Source: Triatoma infestans
Lineage: Eukaryota; Arthropoda; Insecta; Hemiptera; Reduviidae
DNA length: 64,000 bases
Assembly: GCA_011037195.1 (NCBI GenBank)
Contig: JAAEAF010002308.1
Span: forward strand, 104,976 to 168,975
Direction of reading: 5' to 3'
Shown: positions 44,259 to 55,700 of the stretch, in pieces
Numbering within the stretch: position 1 is the first letter of the stretch
Layout: each line of letters begins with the position of its first letter
The notes under the pieces: generated by a model
What the model was told of the DNA's origin: nothing
Database searches by the model: none
What the model saw: the letters and a program-made list of their open reading frames with translations, nothing else
Position numbers and translations under genes: made by a program

Positions 44259-45079
44259 AGACAAGGGAAATTCGGAGAGTATTTGAAATAAGTCACTAGA
44301 TCTATTTCATATCTGGTGTATAACCTATATCAATTGAACTCAATCGACACGGCTAGGTGGAGCAGCATCCCATAGTGCTCCAGCTAAGAATCTGTGATTA
44401 CAACTAAAGAAGGTAGCGGTTTTTTTTTATGTTATGTTATCTACTATATGTACTGAAGCAATAAATTATAATGTAAATTTCGTTATCTTTAATTAATTTG
44501 TTTTTATGAATTAATTTTTATGATTTACCTTTAACTACAACAAGGTAAACACAAAACAGAAATAATTCTTTCATAAAATAATAGAGTAATTAATTACAAC
44601 TTTCTGAACTCCCATGCACAATCGCCTCTGGACACAATAAGAGCCAATTGTTTCAAACAAATGTTGAATTCAGCTAAAGCATTCAAGTTTGACTTCAATA
44701 CAAAATACATATATTTTTTTTTTACCTAAAGAGAATGATAGATTTATTAACACAATCATGTTTAATAATATCATTTACTTTAATTTTCAGAGACCACAAT
44801 ATTTACTTAAAATTATTTTATCAGAAGTCTGTAAATCTGGAATAATTATGTAATAAAAGAAATTATAATCTCAATTAAAATACCATATAATATTTTCATT
44901 TTAAATGTTACGCGACAAGAATAAAATAAAATTTTAAATTAACTTTTTGAAGAATCAATGATTTCATTTATCTTTCTTTACACACGACAAAAATATTTTT
45001 ATAGATCTCAAATTAGTGCAGCCTTAGGAAATTCCTTTTCGCATCAATTTCTTCAGCATGCTTTTGCTTCTTCTTATTA

Positions 45080-45170
45080 TAAGTGTATTCACTTGTGTGT
45101 ATACACACTATAGTGAATTTATTTATAGTGTATGTACACTTATTTTATAGTGTATTCACTATAAAATTTG
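45080..45170. repeat. Cluster of short palindromes
   Basis: Alternating direct and inverted copies of agtgtattcact/atagtgaat surround the perfect 14-bp palindrome gtgtgtatacacac. Confidence 0.75.
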
Positions 45171-45306
45171 TTTTTTAATTTCACCTTACTAGCATAAATG
45201 TGAAATTGCTGTTATATTCTCTTAAATTTGGTTATTTCATTTAATGTTTTAACAGTATATATATAATATATATATATATATAGTATATATAGCTGGTGTA
45301 AACACC

Positions 45307-45348
45307 TGTTTTATTAACAGTATATATACATATACTGTTAATAAAACA
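45307..45348. repeat. Perfect 19-bp inverted repeat
   Basis: tgttttattaacagtatat and its exact reverse complement are separated by 4 bp (atac), within a longer run of (TA)n. It can form a cruciform or an RNA hairpin. Confidence 0.92.
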
Positions 45349-45743
45349 TTTATATATATATATTATGGGTGATAAATAATATTATTAAAATACCTGTAAC
45401 ATATTTAAAATGTGCTTGGTAGAATAAAATTTAATTATCTTGAATGCCCACCTGTCAAGATGACAGTTATGGAAAAAACATGAATTTAAATACAAAAATA
45501 CATTAAACTTACATAAAATAATTTTTTATTAATGAATGAACCAATCGTAAGCAATCTTAAAAATGAGTTTCTGTAAATTATATGATTATAAGTAATGACT
45601 ACATATTTATACATATACATAAAGTCATAAATGAAATCTTGGGAACGTCTAATTACAAAAAAAAACAAAAGTAGGTATACATCACAGTAGTAATTAATTT
45701 TGACGTAAAAAATTTAACAGCAATTTTTTTCCAAGAAATCAAA

Positions 45744-45884
45744 TTATTTAACAATGCGTTTCACATATTTTAGTTCATGTGTTAACCATACAGCAAATGA
45801 TAAAAGAATTAGTGATCCTGATTGATGCAATGCCGCTATCGATACAGGAACATAACATAATAATGTTGTTATACCAAGACCAAC
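45744..45884 (-). CDS. COX15 exon 9
   Basis: Encodes [20 protein letters not shown] (fourth His) and [14 protein letters not shown]; stop TAA at 45746-45744. Confidence 0.95.
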   Translation of the reverse strand, partial: VGLGITTLLCYVPVSIAALHQSGSLILLSFAVWLTHELKYVKRIVK

Positions 45885-48800
45885 CTAAAAAAAAAAAAAA
45901 ATCTCACTTTAAAAAAAAAAAAGGAGAAAAATATAATCTTCACAAGTGAATATTTGAATAATTACCTGTAACCAGGCCATTGTGGCTAAAGCATTGGCCG
46001 CAGTATAGGCTCTAGGAGGAAGCTGTCTTTTTCTTGACAATAACCATAAAGTAGATATTAAAAAAAGTGTTGCAGTGCCCTAATAAAAATATTTTCGAAT
46101 AATCATATTTTTTATTGTTATTTAAAGTAAATATAATAACTTACTACTTTACTTACAAGCACTCTATGATCAAATTGTACAGTGACTGGATTTTCTGTAA
46201 AGTTGCTAATTGTTGGTACAAGGGACAGAATTTCTTTCGGTATCCACTCATCTCCCATCTTGGGGAATGAATTATATACAAGACCAGCATCAAGTCCAGC
46301 AACAAATGCTCCTTAAGGAGGTATATCAAAGAAAAGAATTAAAAATGGGGATAAAGGAAAAATCTCTGGCTACTTTCCCAAGTTTTTTCTAAAACAAATA
46401 AAGCTGTTCCAAATCAAATGCATTAGTTACCAAATAAATCTCTTTCCATATCTAAATCTTGGAAAAATTATTATTACCTTAAAAAGAATTAAATGTTTTA
46501 TTACTGATTAAGTGAAATGCTCACAATAATCTCTTATCAAAAATTAAAAAAATAAATAAACATCAACTAAAGAACATAATTTTCATTCAAAACGTCGATT
46601 TTCATGTGCTGCTGCAAGGTACTACTTTTTGAAATTGATAGTTTAGCTCATTATTTTATGTTAAAAACTAGGTCGGATTTTAGAAAACTCGAATTTCGAG
46701 AATCACAATTCATTTTGATTATTGAGACATATGTATGTAACAACAGAAAAACGCCATTTTAGAAACAGTTCTTCGTATTCAAGGAACTATTATATATTTT
46801 GTCAATGAAACTTCAGTTTCAAAATTTGACACCTTTTGCAAGACTTCCTCTTACTCTTCAATACTAACTAATAATAATAATAATAATAATAAATTTCTGT
46901 ATTTATGAAATATTACATATTACAGGGAGTCTGGTTTGTTTTGACATACATATATAAACAAAGAAAAAAAGAAAACATTCTTAGATTAAAATGAAATAAG
47001 TAAGCAAATAAATACCTGAGATAACTAAATAAATACAAATCTACTCATTAAAAATAAAAGATCTTAATTTCAAAACCCCACTAATGAAATAGTATACATG
47101 GTTGCATTTTTCTGTACTATTAATGTCCAAAATATTTAATACATTGTCTCTTAAGGAGGATTGTGGCAAAATATAATTTCTAAGAAACCTTTCTCTATAT
47201 GGGTTATATACTGGGCATTCCAACAAAATGTGATCGAGGGTTTCCAACTTGTACATGTTACAAACAGTGAGTACGATGTGATTTTTAATAAACAGTTTAA
47301 TATAAGTTCTATTGCATAATCTTAGTTGTATAATAGCCCTTTGCTTTTTGATTGGCATATTTGAGACATAAAATATACCATGGCCAAATGGGCACAGCGA
47401 TTATATATATCTCACTATAACTGCTGTTCATAATTCTGTATGCATCTTCTTCACTGAGAATTACGATTGGCCCATCTCTCCAGTATATCGTTATATTCTC
47501 TCCTTACAATACTTAAGTCCGAAAAATAGGAAATTCCTACATAGCCCAGTGACGAGAATATTATTCAAGTGGTACACCCAACCAGAACAAGAAGCCCGAC
47601 GATTACAGTTTAAAGAGACAAGCAAATATTCGTAACATTTTATGGGATATTCGTCAGGTGACATTGTTAGTAATTGAGTCCACCAGTTCAACACCCGTCT
47701 GAGAACTGACAAACTGAGAGAATGGCAACCCATTTCCATACGAATGAAATGATGCGGAGTGCACTTTGGCGCTAAGACCTTTTCAGACGCATTTAAACTA
47801 GAGATTGACCATAATTCAGCACTATAAAGAGCAGTTGCAGCAGATATAGAGTAAAATAATTTCAATTTTGTCTTCAGAGAATTTACCTTGCCTTTTATCA
47901 AAATAGTTTTAATTTTACTTGAAGCCTTAATACCATTACTAACAAAGTAGGCAATGGCATTGTTAAAATTTCCCGTACAACTGAATGGGACCCCTAAGTA
48001 TGTGTACTTGTTTACATATTCCAAAAAAGTGTTATTAATTTTTAAAGGTAACATGTTTTTACACTTGGGAGATGGTCGAATTACTATGACTTTACTTTTC
48101 TCAGTATTTACAACCAAATCGTTTAGGGAGCAATATTTAGCTAACGTATCTAGCTTTAATTGGGCATCAGTGCGAGAATCTCCAAAAAGAACTATGTCAT
48201 CTGCATACATGAGGCAAAGGATTTCACAATCAGAACCGAGCCGTACACCTGATAAGCCATTCTCATAGTAGAAATTTACAAAATCTGAGAGGAAAAAGGA
48301 AAACAATAAAGGAGAAAGAGATTCCCCCTGTAGAACACCTTTGGTAACATTTATCCTGCTTGTCAAGAGGCTATTATTAATCTTTAATTTAAAAAAAGAG
48401 CTATCATATAAATTTTTAAGAATTCTTATAAATTTGCTGCTGATTCCTAAAGAATGAAGTTTGTGCCAGAGTAAGTGGTGGTTAACATTGTCAAAAGCTT
48501 TTTGTAGATCAATAAATGAGGCAAAAAAATATTTCTTTTTAAAACGACTAAGTATATTAATTAGTGAATCTAAAACAAACAGGTTATACATGCAGCTTCT
48601 GCCTTTTCTGAATCCAGATTGTTCTTTTGGAAGGATGTTGTTCCAGTCGCACCACTGAGATAGTCTTTCTCTTAATATTGTTGTAAATAATTTACAGGTG
48701 GTATTAAAGAGGGCAATCCCACGATAATTATTAAGGTCATTTTTTCTACCCTTCTTATATAGAAGAGTCAGTACAATTTCTGACCATTTCTTTGGAATTT

Positions 48801-51800
48801 GCTCAGAGTTCAGAATAACATTGAAAATGTTTAATAGATAGTGTTCCCACTGCGGTGTAAGGTTTTTTATCACCTCGTAGGGAATCCCGTCACTTCCAGA
48901 AGATTTATTATTTTTACAACTACCAATAGCAAACTGCATTTCCTGCAATGTAATATCACTATCGAGAAAAGGATCCCCCAAATTAAAAAAATTTCCTACT
49001 GACGGTGAATAATTAGCATAAAAAGAAGTAAAATGTTCTAGCCAAATCACGTTGTCTATACAATTAACAGTTACATTTTTTGGGGTTATCATTGCAACTG
49101 AAGACCAAAATTCTTTTTAATTTTTAACGTTTGCCAAAGAAACCATTAAATTAGCATAATATTCTTTTTTAACTTTCTTGATTAAAGAATAATATTTCTT
49201 CTTTTCTGTAGTATAATTTAAAAAGCAATCAGAATTGTACCCAGATTTTTTTAATAGTTTATATAAGTGCTTTAAGTTTTGTCTCTTGACCATGCAGGGC
49301 TCATTAAACCAGGGATTGTAATGCTTTTTAATATTACCTTTATTATTTACATTAATCAACATACCACAAGTAGCAGCCGCTTTCATCAACAACTCTGAGA
49401 AGTTTTGAATTAAACGGTCAGGTTCATCGCTATTAAAGTACAAGCGTTCAGATTCAGATATTACGTTCTGGAATGCCTCAACTTTATTTTGATCCCATTT
49501 AATAATTTGAAAGTTTTGACAAATCTGTGATTCTCTATTTATCATTGAAAGAATAATATGACAGTCGGGCAAGGCAAACTTCAAGTGACAAGCTTTATGA
49601 TCAAAACTGTCAGAAAGGTTCAAAACCTCAAAATCGCAAACCCTCTTTAATGCAGTTTCGTTGAGCTATACTTGGTCTATAATACTTTTACCAACAGAAG
49701 AAAGAAAGGTAAAATGAGCAGGAGTATCAGAAAAAGAGCGACCATCACATATTTCGAAACCTAATTCGTTCATCATTTCAAGTAACGCTCTCCCTCTTTT
49801 ATTCAAAATCTCATCATAAGACAATCTCGGATAATTTAGAGCAGTATCGGTAAACACGATTTCATTAGATGAATCTGAGTTGCCAACTCGAACGTTAAAA
49901 TCGCCCATAATTATAAACAGTGCATTATCAGAATAGTTTCAACAAAAAAATCTAATTGTTCTTTAGGTAAATGGGTGCAAACAGTTATAACAGCAGAAGG
50001 GCTCCAGTATACAACACAAACTACATATAATTGGTAATAATATTTAAATTCAAAAATTAACCACAAATTAGTTTTACTCAATATTCTAATATCTTTATCA
50101 AAAAACTTTCTGTAAAATACCACAATACCTCCACAAGGTCTAACTAAAGATTTTTCTTTTACAGCTTCCGAATATAATTATTAAGAAAAACAGGGATACC
50201 CCTATCATAAGAAAATACCCAAGTTTCAACGAAACAAAATAAATCAATTTTTTCAAACAGAAGTAAACTTTTATTTTCAAAATCTGCACTAATAACCTGG
50301 AAAAACTTGAAATATTCCACAGCAACATATTTAAACTGACCTCACTAGTCTCGAAACTATGTTGACCCTGATCTTGAGTGAAAACGAAAAGTATCAAGTT
50401 TTCCTTTAAAATCTTGTTTCCGCTTCTTGACTACTTCTGAACTAGGAGACCTAGCTTTTTCTTCTACTTTCCCGAAAACTACACTCTCTGCTTCCTCCAA
50501 AGAATAAAGTCGTCCCCTAGCTTTTATTTGACCTCTGTAAATTGAAGCATCCTTGTCAATATCTTTAAATTTGAACACACAGCTACTAAGTCTTTTTCTT
50601 CTTTCTCTGTCCTCTTTCGTTCTATCGTGAGAAATGAAGCAATTAAGTTGCTTAAATAAGTCCCTTTTCTCCATGATAACAGATTTCATTCTGTAGCTGT
50701 TTAGAGATAAAAGAATAGGCCTTATACCTTCGCCCCTACCAATTCTGTAACAATTGTTCACAGATAAATCCGAAATATTAATTCCAATTTTCTCGCAGAC
50801 ACTTTTGATTGCAATAAATGCATCTTCATTTCTATTAACTGCTTCTGGTACATTGTAGAAAACAATATTATTTCTTTTAAGCTGCCTTTTAAGAAAATTT
50901 ATTTCTCGCTCTTGATCTTGGATTTTCATTTCACATTTAAAGTAATTTGATTTCAAAAAAGTTAATTCATCGCTAACGCTATCTAGTTTATTTTTAATTG
51001 CCTCTATATTATTACTTGTTTCTGTTAGATAAGCATTATTTGTTTGAATTGCAGCCATAATGTCCTCAAGAGTATACGGCATTTTTTTTTTTCTAATTAT
51101 GAGTATGGTGTAAAAATATAGATAAGTATGAAGTATAATAAGTTAGTGGCTCAATTTCACTACTTATAAACAGTAAAGTTCACCTGTTTGTTACCACACT
51201 GCTATAACTAGTCAAGGTCAAGTGACGTTAAATCTACTGATATTAATAAGTTGAAATAATGTTTTTAATTATTTTTCACAAATTATTTCTAAACAATGAA
51301 GAAATTAATACTTTTAAAATAATAAAACTGACACCAGTAATAGCTCTATAAATCTCACAAATTTTTAATTTATAAACTCCTTCGCAACTACTAAAAAAAA
51401 TAGCAAAAACAGAGAGCGTTTAGAAGCGTGTGCACAGTATGACTGCTCAAACCAGACTCTATACAAACTAAATAAGAACTAAATATGCTGTTGCATTTTA
51501 AATCAACAAACTGCTTTTCTTGCAACGATTCTTGTGTGGACTATAAGTTCCTTATGCCTGGCTTGACCTTTAGCCTCAACTTACAGTTTATACTTCTGAG
51601 ATGTTACACAAGCAGAGAGAAATATCCGATATCTACTAGCACTAGAAATTGTCATAAATGATCGCTTCTTTTTCAGATCTCAATTATATATATATATATG
51701 TTTTTATTTAGCTACTAAATAATGAAACATACCGGAAATTGCAGTAAGAAAAGCAAATCCTTTGCAAGTATGGGCCAGCATTCTGAATGTTCTAGCTCCA

Positions 51801-54487
51801 GGTGCCAAAGTTGCAGGTTTATGAGCTGGTATTAAATGATCCAAAGCTGACCATAAAAATCCTGTGTACAAGATAAAAGCTAGAGCTAAGTGAGATGCCA
51901 ATCTGTACTGTGATACTCTAACTACTTCAGATTGACTTTGAAAACGTTCTTCTTCCAGGCCTGACTTGACCATATACCAACCCATTAAACCCTAGTGCAC
52001 ACAAACATTATAGGTAGTGTATGTAAATAATAAATCTACTAATTTATTGTTATCCATTTTAATAACTACCTGAGCAGCAATAAGACCAGCAAAAGCCACT
52101 ACTCGTTTTTTCATAGGCGGAGGAAACCAACCTTTATACCAAAAAAAGGACGCTGGTAAAAGGAAGAATGCACCAATACATCTGCCCCAAGTTCTATGTG
52201 CATACTCCATCCACCATATCCATTTAAATTCCTCCAGAGTCATGGACGAATTCTTCCTGAACAAGCCATAAATATTCTAACTTCATTGTGTTCTTTTCAA
52301 TGGCATTTTTTTTTTATGAGAATATTGATTTTCATTAATTTTTAAAGTTTACTTTAATCAAATTGTTCTTTTCAATGGCATTTTTTTTTTTATGAGAATA
52401 TTGATTTTCATTAATTTTTAAAGTTTTACTTTAATCAATTGTAACCAGCGCCAAGCTGAAGTACACAGCATTGTGCGGATTCGATTCCCGATCTTTGACT
52501 TGGCATATATTTGGTTTATGAATACATGAAATTTATTGTAATTTATATGTGTTATGTATTCCGCCCACGACGACTGATCGTAGTTGGACACAGAACCCAC
52601 AAAAAACTAGACATTGTTTTTAACCTGTATGTTGGCCTAAAAGCAAGTTCAACTAATGCTGATGTTAGATAATGTAAAATTGCAATAGTAAAACGACTTC
52701 TTAGCGATCCTTTGATAGACAATCAATGAAGACAACCCTATAAAAGTGCTCTTAAAAGACATATTTAGTCCTTCTCATTAGCCCGGGATATAAATAATTT
52801 GTTGTATTTTAGAGTCATTGTTTGGATTATATTTACCGAAGAACATAGTGAGGTATAAACGCTTGTCAGGAATTGTATTTTAAAATACCTAATAAAGCAA
52901 ATTTTGCAAATATCTTCTTAAAAATATGTTTAGAAAGAAGTAAATAGCAATTACTAGAATTTAGCAACCATATAGTTTCATATATAGTAATGAAATGCAA
53001 TTTTATATATGGCAATGTATATATATGTAATTATATATACACTTGAAATTGCGTATTGTAAATATACAATCAATACTATGATTTTAGCCGTCATAGCATA
53101 CTTCATTTTCTTGGTTCTGATCAGCTTCGGTTTCAAATTATTCAACCCTCCTCGAAATAAAAGACTAATTGCAATAACTATTCAAACTAAAAGGTCTTTG
53201 GGGGATTTCTGAGGACCCATGCCCTTTACATCCAAACCGCATTACTCAGAATCTTAAAAGAAATTGGAAATCCATATAAGTTCGATTCCTTCATCCATCA
53301 ACTCTCTGCTCGTCAGATTTCTGCCAAAATCTGGCAGGCTGATAAGGCGTTGGCCCAGAAAATTACTCCTAAGTATGATATTAACACTGAAAACGACTAA
53401 TGATGAGCAACAACTGAAAATTTAAGCACAGAATTACTCCGATATGTAGCTTTTCTACTCTATTGATTATATGGTGTTTTCTATAATTATTTGTAATATT
53501 TATACAAATAATTGTTACTTTCATTGCCAAAGAAAATATTGTAATCTGATTCTTTTTTAATTATCTTGAATATCATATCTGAAATTCTTGACATTTGCCG
53601 CTATTCAATAATGCCTGCCACAGAGAAATCGACAAAAAAAAATCCATATTTAGGAAGATTTAAATATAACTTAGGAAAAGGTGTGATATCCATATTACCT
53701 CTTAAAGCAACAACAAATTAGTGGTTTCATTTAACCAGAATGCAAATGTTCAGCTTTTCAGAACGACATTTCCAATTACTTACATTTTAAATTCTGGAAA
53801 TTCTTTGTATCTGTTGAATTCTGATTCCCATTCTTCTGGACTTGTTGGTAGTTTTTCTCCTAGTAATTTCCAAGTGACCATTGATAAACCAGACTCAGTT
53901 AATCGTGTAATACCTCCTAAAAATATAAAAATCATTTTCAATAGTTCTTAATATTTAAACATAAAGTACTTCCCCTGGGCAGATATTACTTGCCTAAAAC
54001 AACAGCTCCAAATACCATCCCACTGCATCCCATCAGCCATAGTCCAACAATTTTTTGTGCCCTAACATTACTAGTTGCAAATGCATTTACTGCTAACGTT
54101 TCTGTTGGTCGTGAAAAAGTCTAAAATGAAAATAACTGTGCCAAATATATTATTTATAACTTAATTATGCAAATATAAATACTAACTTTTCCCAAAGCAT
54201 CAAATGAATTTCCTCTTTTCACATAGCTGGGAATATTTCTTTTAAGTGAACTTAGGCCAGAAAATTTTACGTTTGGAACCTGCAAGTGAAAAATGCATTA
54301 AAGAGGCTATAAAAATCAGTGAACAATTAACTAAACGATTCGTCATCCACTTAAAAAGAGAAGGGTGGACAGTATTTTGGTTGAATTATAGAATAACTAT
54401 TGACAATTTAGCACTCACCTTGATTAAGTAAGTCTGTAGAGGTGCCCTACAATAAGCAGGAATGCGAGAAGCCAATGTCCATAACAT
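45744..54487 (-). CDS. COX15, haem A synthase
   Basis: Converts haem O to haem A, needed for cytochrome c oxidase, in the inner mitochondrial membrane. Nine exons: 54487-54419, 54279-54187, 54120-53994, 53916-53784, 52256-52070, 51991-51733, 46311-46157, 46079-45966 and 45884-45744. Phases all join to give 425 codons, close to the usual ~410. The N-terminus ([20 protein letters not shown]) is a likely mitochondrial presequence. Family motifs: [24 protein letters not shown] (His161), [10 protein letters not shown] (His237), FDHRVL (His338) and LHQSGS (His399). These are the four histidines expected to bind haem. Hydrophobic segments alternate with loops as in the family. Intron 3 has a GC donor (AG|GCAAGT). 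Intron 6 (5.4 kb) contains a LINE. Confidence 0.97.
45966..46079 (-). CDS. COX15 exon 8
   Basis: Encodes a membrane helix ([13 protein letters not shown]) and ALATMAWLQ. Donor GTAATT. Confidence 0.93.
46157..46311 (-). CDS. COX15 exon 7
   Basis: Encodes [20 protein letters not shown] and ends VQFDHRVL (third His). Acceptor cttaag, donor GTAAGT. Confidence 0.95.
47041..50340 (-). pseudogene. LINE ORF2 (endonuclease-RT), broken
   Basis: The endonuclease is in three frames at 50340-49623: [26 protein letters not shown] (catalytic Asn), [10 protein letters not shown], then [13 protein letters not shown] with the Asp-His pair. A linker (49623-49117) carries [20 protein letters not shown]. The RT (49092-47491) is one frame of 533 codons: [62 protein letters not shown] and [14 protein letters not shown]. 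After a shift at about 47490 the end (47358-47041) has [19 protein letters not shown], a Cys/His knuckle. No RNase H domain. Confidence 0.92.
50357..51082 (-). CDS. LINE ORF1 protein (intact, 241 aa)
   Basis: An uninterrupted 241-codon frame. Residues about 15-70 form a coiled coil (heptads through [20 protein letters not shown]). Then comes an RRM-like nucleic-acid-binding segment: [39 protein letters not shown] and [20 protein letters not shown]. The tail is basic ([19 protein letters not shown]). This coiled-coil plus RRM plan is that of L1-type ORF1 RNA chaperones. That it is intact while ORF2 is broken is notable. Confidence 0.88.
   Translation of the reverse strand: MPYTLEDIMAAIQTNNAYLTETSNNIEAIKNKLDSVSDELTFLKSNYFKCEMKIQDQEREINFLKRQLKRNNIVFYNVPEAVNRNEDAFIAIKSVCEKIGINISDLSVNNCYRIGRGEGIRPILLSLNSYRMKSVIMEKRDLFKQLNCFISHDRTKEDRERRKRLSSCVFKFKDIDKDASIYRGQIKARGRLYSLEEAESVVFGKVEEKARSPSSEVVKKRKQDFKGKLDTFRFHSRSGST
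51733..51991 (-). CDS. COX15 exon 6
   Basis: Encodes [15 protein letters not shown] and [20 protein letters not shown] (second His). Donor G|GTATGT. Confidence 0.95.
52070..52256 (-). CDS. COX15 exon 5
   Basis: Encodes [20 protein letters not shown], with the first haem-binding His. Donor GTAGTT is weak but in frame. Confidence 0.95.
52289..52439. repeat. 75-bp tandem duplication
   Basis: Two nearly identical 75-bp units, both starting tgttcttttcaatggcattt, in COX15 intron 4 just upstream of exon 5's acceptor. They differ only in homopolymer length and a base or two. Confidence 0.92.
52440..52615 (+). mobile_element. Degraded Thr-like SINE relative
   Basis: ggattcgattcccgatcttt (box B region), then gtattccgcccacgacgac corresponds to cagttcgagtcccgcg and ttccgcccccgtctacgac in the SINE at 24036-24229. 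Box A is poorly kept. Confidence 0.5.
53191..53400 (+). other. Coding-like relic of unknown origin
   Basis: An open stretch of 69 codons ending in TAA at 53398-53400: [40 protein letters not shown], then [16 protein letters not shown]. It has amphipathic, protein-like composition, lacks a start codon and lies antisense in COX15 intron 4. It may be the C-terminus of an old mobile element; I do not recognise the family. Confidence 0.35.
53784..53916 (-). CDS. COX15 exon 4
   Basis: Encodes [20 protein letters not shown] and SPEEWESEF, very close to the family consensus. Donor AT|GTAAGT. Confidence 0.95.
53994..54120 (-). CDS. COX15 exon 3
   Basis: Encodes [20 protein letters not shown], the first membrane segment. 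The exon ends at G before GCAAGT, a GC donor. The join G|GA restores the conserved [11 protein letters not shown]. Confidence 0.93.
54187..54279 (-). CDS. COX15 exon 2
   Basis: Acceptor ttgcag, donor GTTAGT. It encodes 31 codons of linker, ending NSFDALGK. Confidence 0.9.
54419..54487 (-). CDS. COX15 exon 1
   Basis: ATG at 54487; 23 codons rich in Arg, Leu and Ala without acidic residues, as expected of a presequence. Donor GTGAGT. Confidence 0.9.
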
Positions 54488-54849
54488 TTTTTAAATGAAA
54501 CTTAACAATTGCATTCCACCGTACTTTACAGAGATTAGTAATAGTTTGTATAACCTATGCTTCGTAAACCTACTCCTTGTTATAAGCAAATGCATTGCGC
54601 GGCATTTCAAAAGGGAGGGCAACAACTGAATTAATCATTTATTTTAATTTATAATTCGAATTTATTTTCAATGAATAAACTCTTTCAGTATTATCTTGGT
54701 TATATGAATTCAGTATTATTTTGGGTCAAATCAATAAGCACCAAGAGTTTATAAGCAGTTTTTAACTTTTTCTTATGAATATTCGTGTCAGGTTTTAGAA
54801 TTTCGAGACAGCGTCTTTCCTTGAACCATTAGGCTCTTTCATTTCCTTC

Positions 54850-55700
54850 CACTTACAACCATAATCTGGGGTAAATTCTTTTAGAGGATAGTACACTGCC
54901 AAATGAAAGATCTATTACGAACCCCTGGAACCTTTTCAGTGCACTGGCGGCCTCCGAATGGTGCTCTAGCTTCATGTAACATTGCTTATCACCGGGCAGT
55001 GAGCTATAAAGGCTCCTGGGAAGAGAAAATCAAAGGGCAGTACTACTGGATTCGAACCCAGCGTGCTGGCGCGAAACCTAACATCGACCCTCCCTGAAAC
55101 ACCTTTAAATGAATTTTTCAGAAAAATGTTTCAATAAGTTGTAAATATTTTCATGCTAGAATAAGAAGCTGGTAATTCTCAAAGAAAATAGAAATGAGGG
55201 TACAGAAATTAGTATGCAATAATTATAGTAATAAAAAACAATAGACACAAAAACGTAGAGAGAAAAGAAAAAATAATTGTTTTATCCAGCTTTAAAAAAA
55301 AAAAAAATTAGTTGTTACTAAACAATGCAAGTAATCAATCAATTTATTTTTTTCCTATTTCATCCGATCAGAAAATCAGAGACAATCTGCCACGAAGACT
55401 TGCTTAGAATTAATTAGTAATACAGTTTACAATCTAGAATAAAAGTAACATACAATGTTAAAAGTACAGTACAATGATAATTTTTCAATTGCCCAGTAGG
55501 TGGAGACATCTTCTGGCAATATTTGTAAATATGTACACAACAATGTCGGTCTATAATTTCTTTAATATTTTTTTATATCTGAATTTTTATTTTCTATTTC
55601 ATATATTCTTTGTAAATTCTGTATATCCATTTCCTTCTAGTTAAAACTAAACCTAGGGTAGATTCTTTTAGAGGATATTGCAGTGCGATGTGATGAAAAC
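54850..55700. repeat. Duplicated flank around a SINE
   Basis: ggtaaattcttttagaggat, then agtacactgcc (54881-54902) recurs with changes at 55659-55690 (ggtagattcttttagaggat). Both may be ends of one unrecognised repeat family. Confidence 0.45.
54905..55095 (-). mobile_element. Ala-like SINE, decayed
   Basis: Minus strand of the family at 24345: box B region ggttcgaatccagtag near 55060, then gattttctcttcccaggagc and gcactgaaaaggttcc. Upstream of COX15 exon 1. The head is damaged. Confidence 0.7.

Larger units (their letters stand above)
44259..45743. other. COX15 downstream region
   Basis: AT-rich with clustered palindromes (45080-45170 and 45246-45365). A minus-strand AATAAA near 45522-45530 is a possible COX15 poly(A) signal. 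No gene was found. Confidence 0.45.
46867..51085 (-). mobile_element. LINE with two ORFs in COX15 intron 6
   Basis: Minus strand, sense to COX15. ORF1 (51082-50357), then broken ORF2 (50340-47041), a 3' UTR and an (ATT)n tail visible as the aat/taa run at 46867-46893. The 5' boundary and target duplications were not found; leader sequence may extend beyond 51085. It is related to the fragments at 3735-4140 and 10281-10825. Confidence 0.9.
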
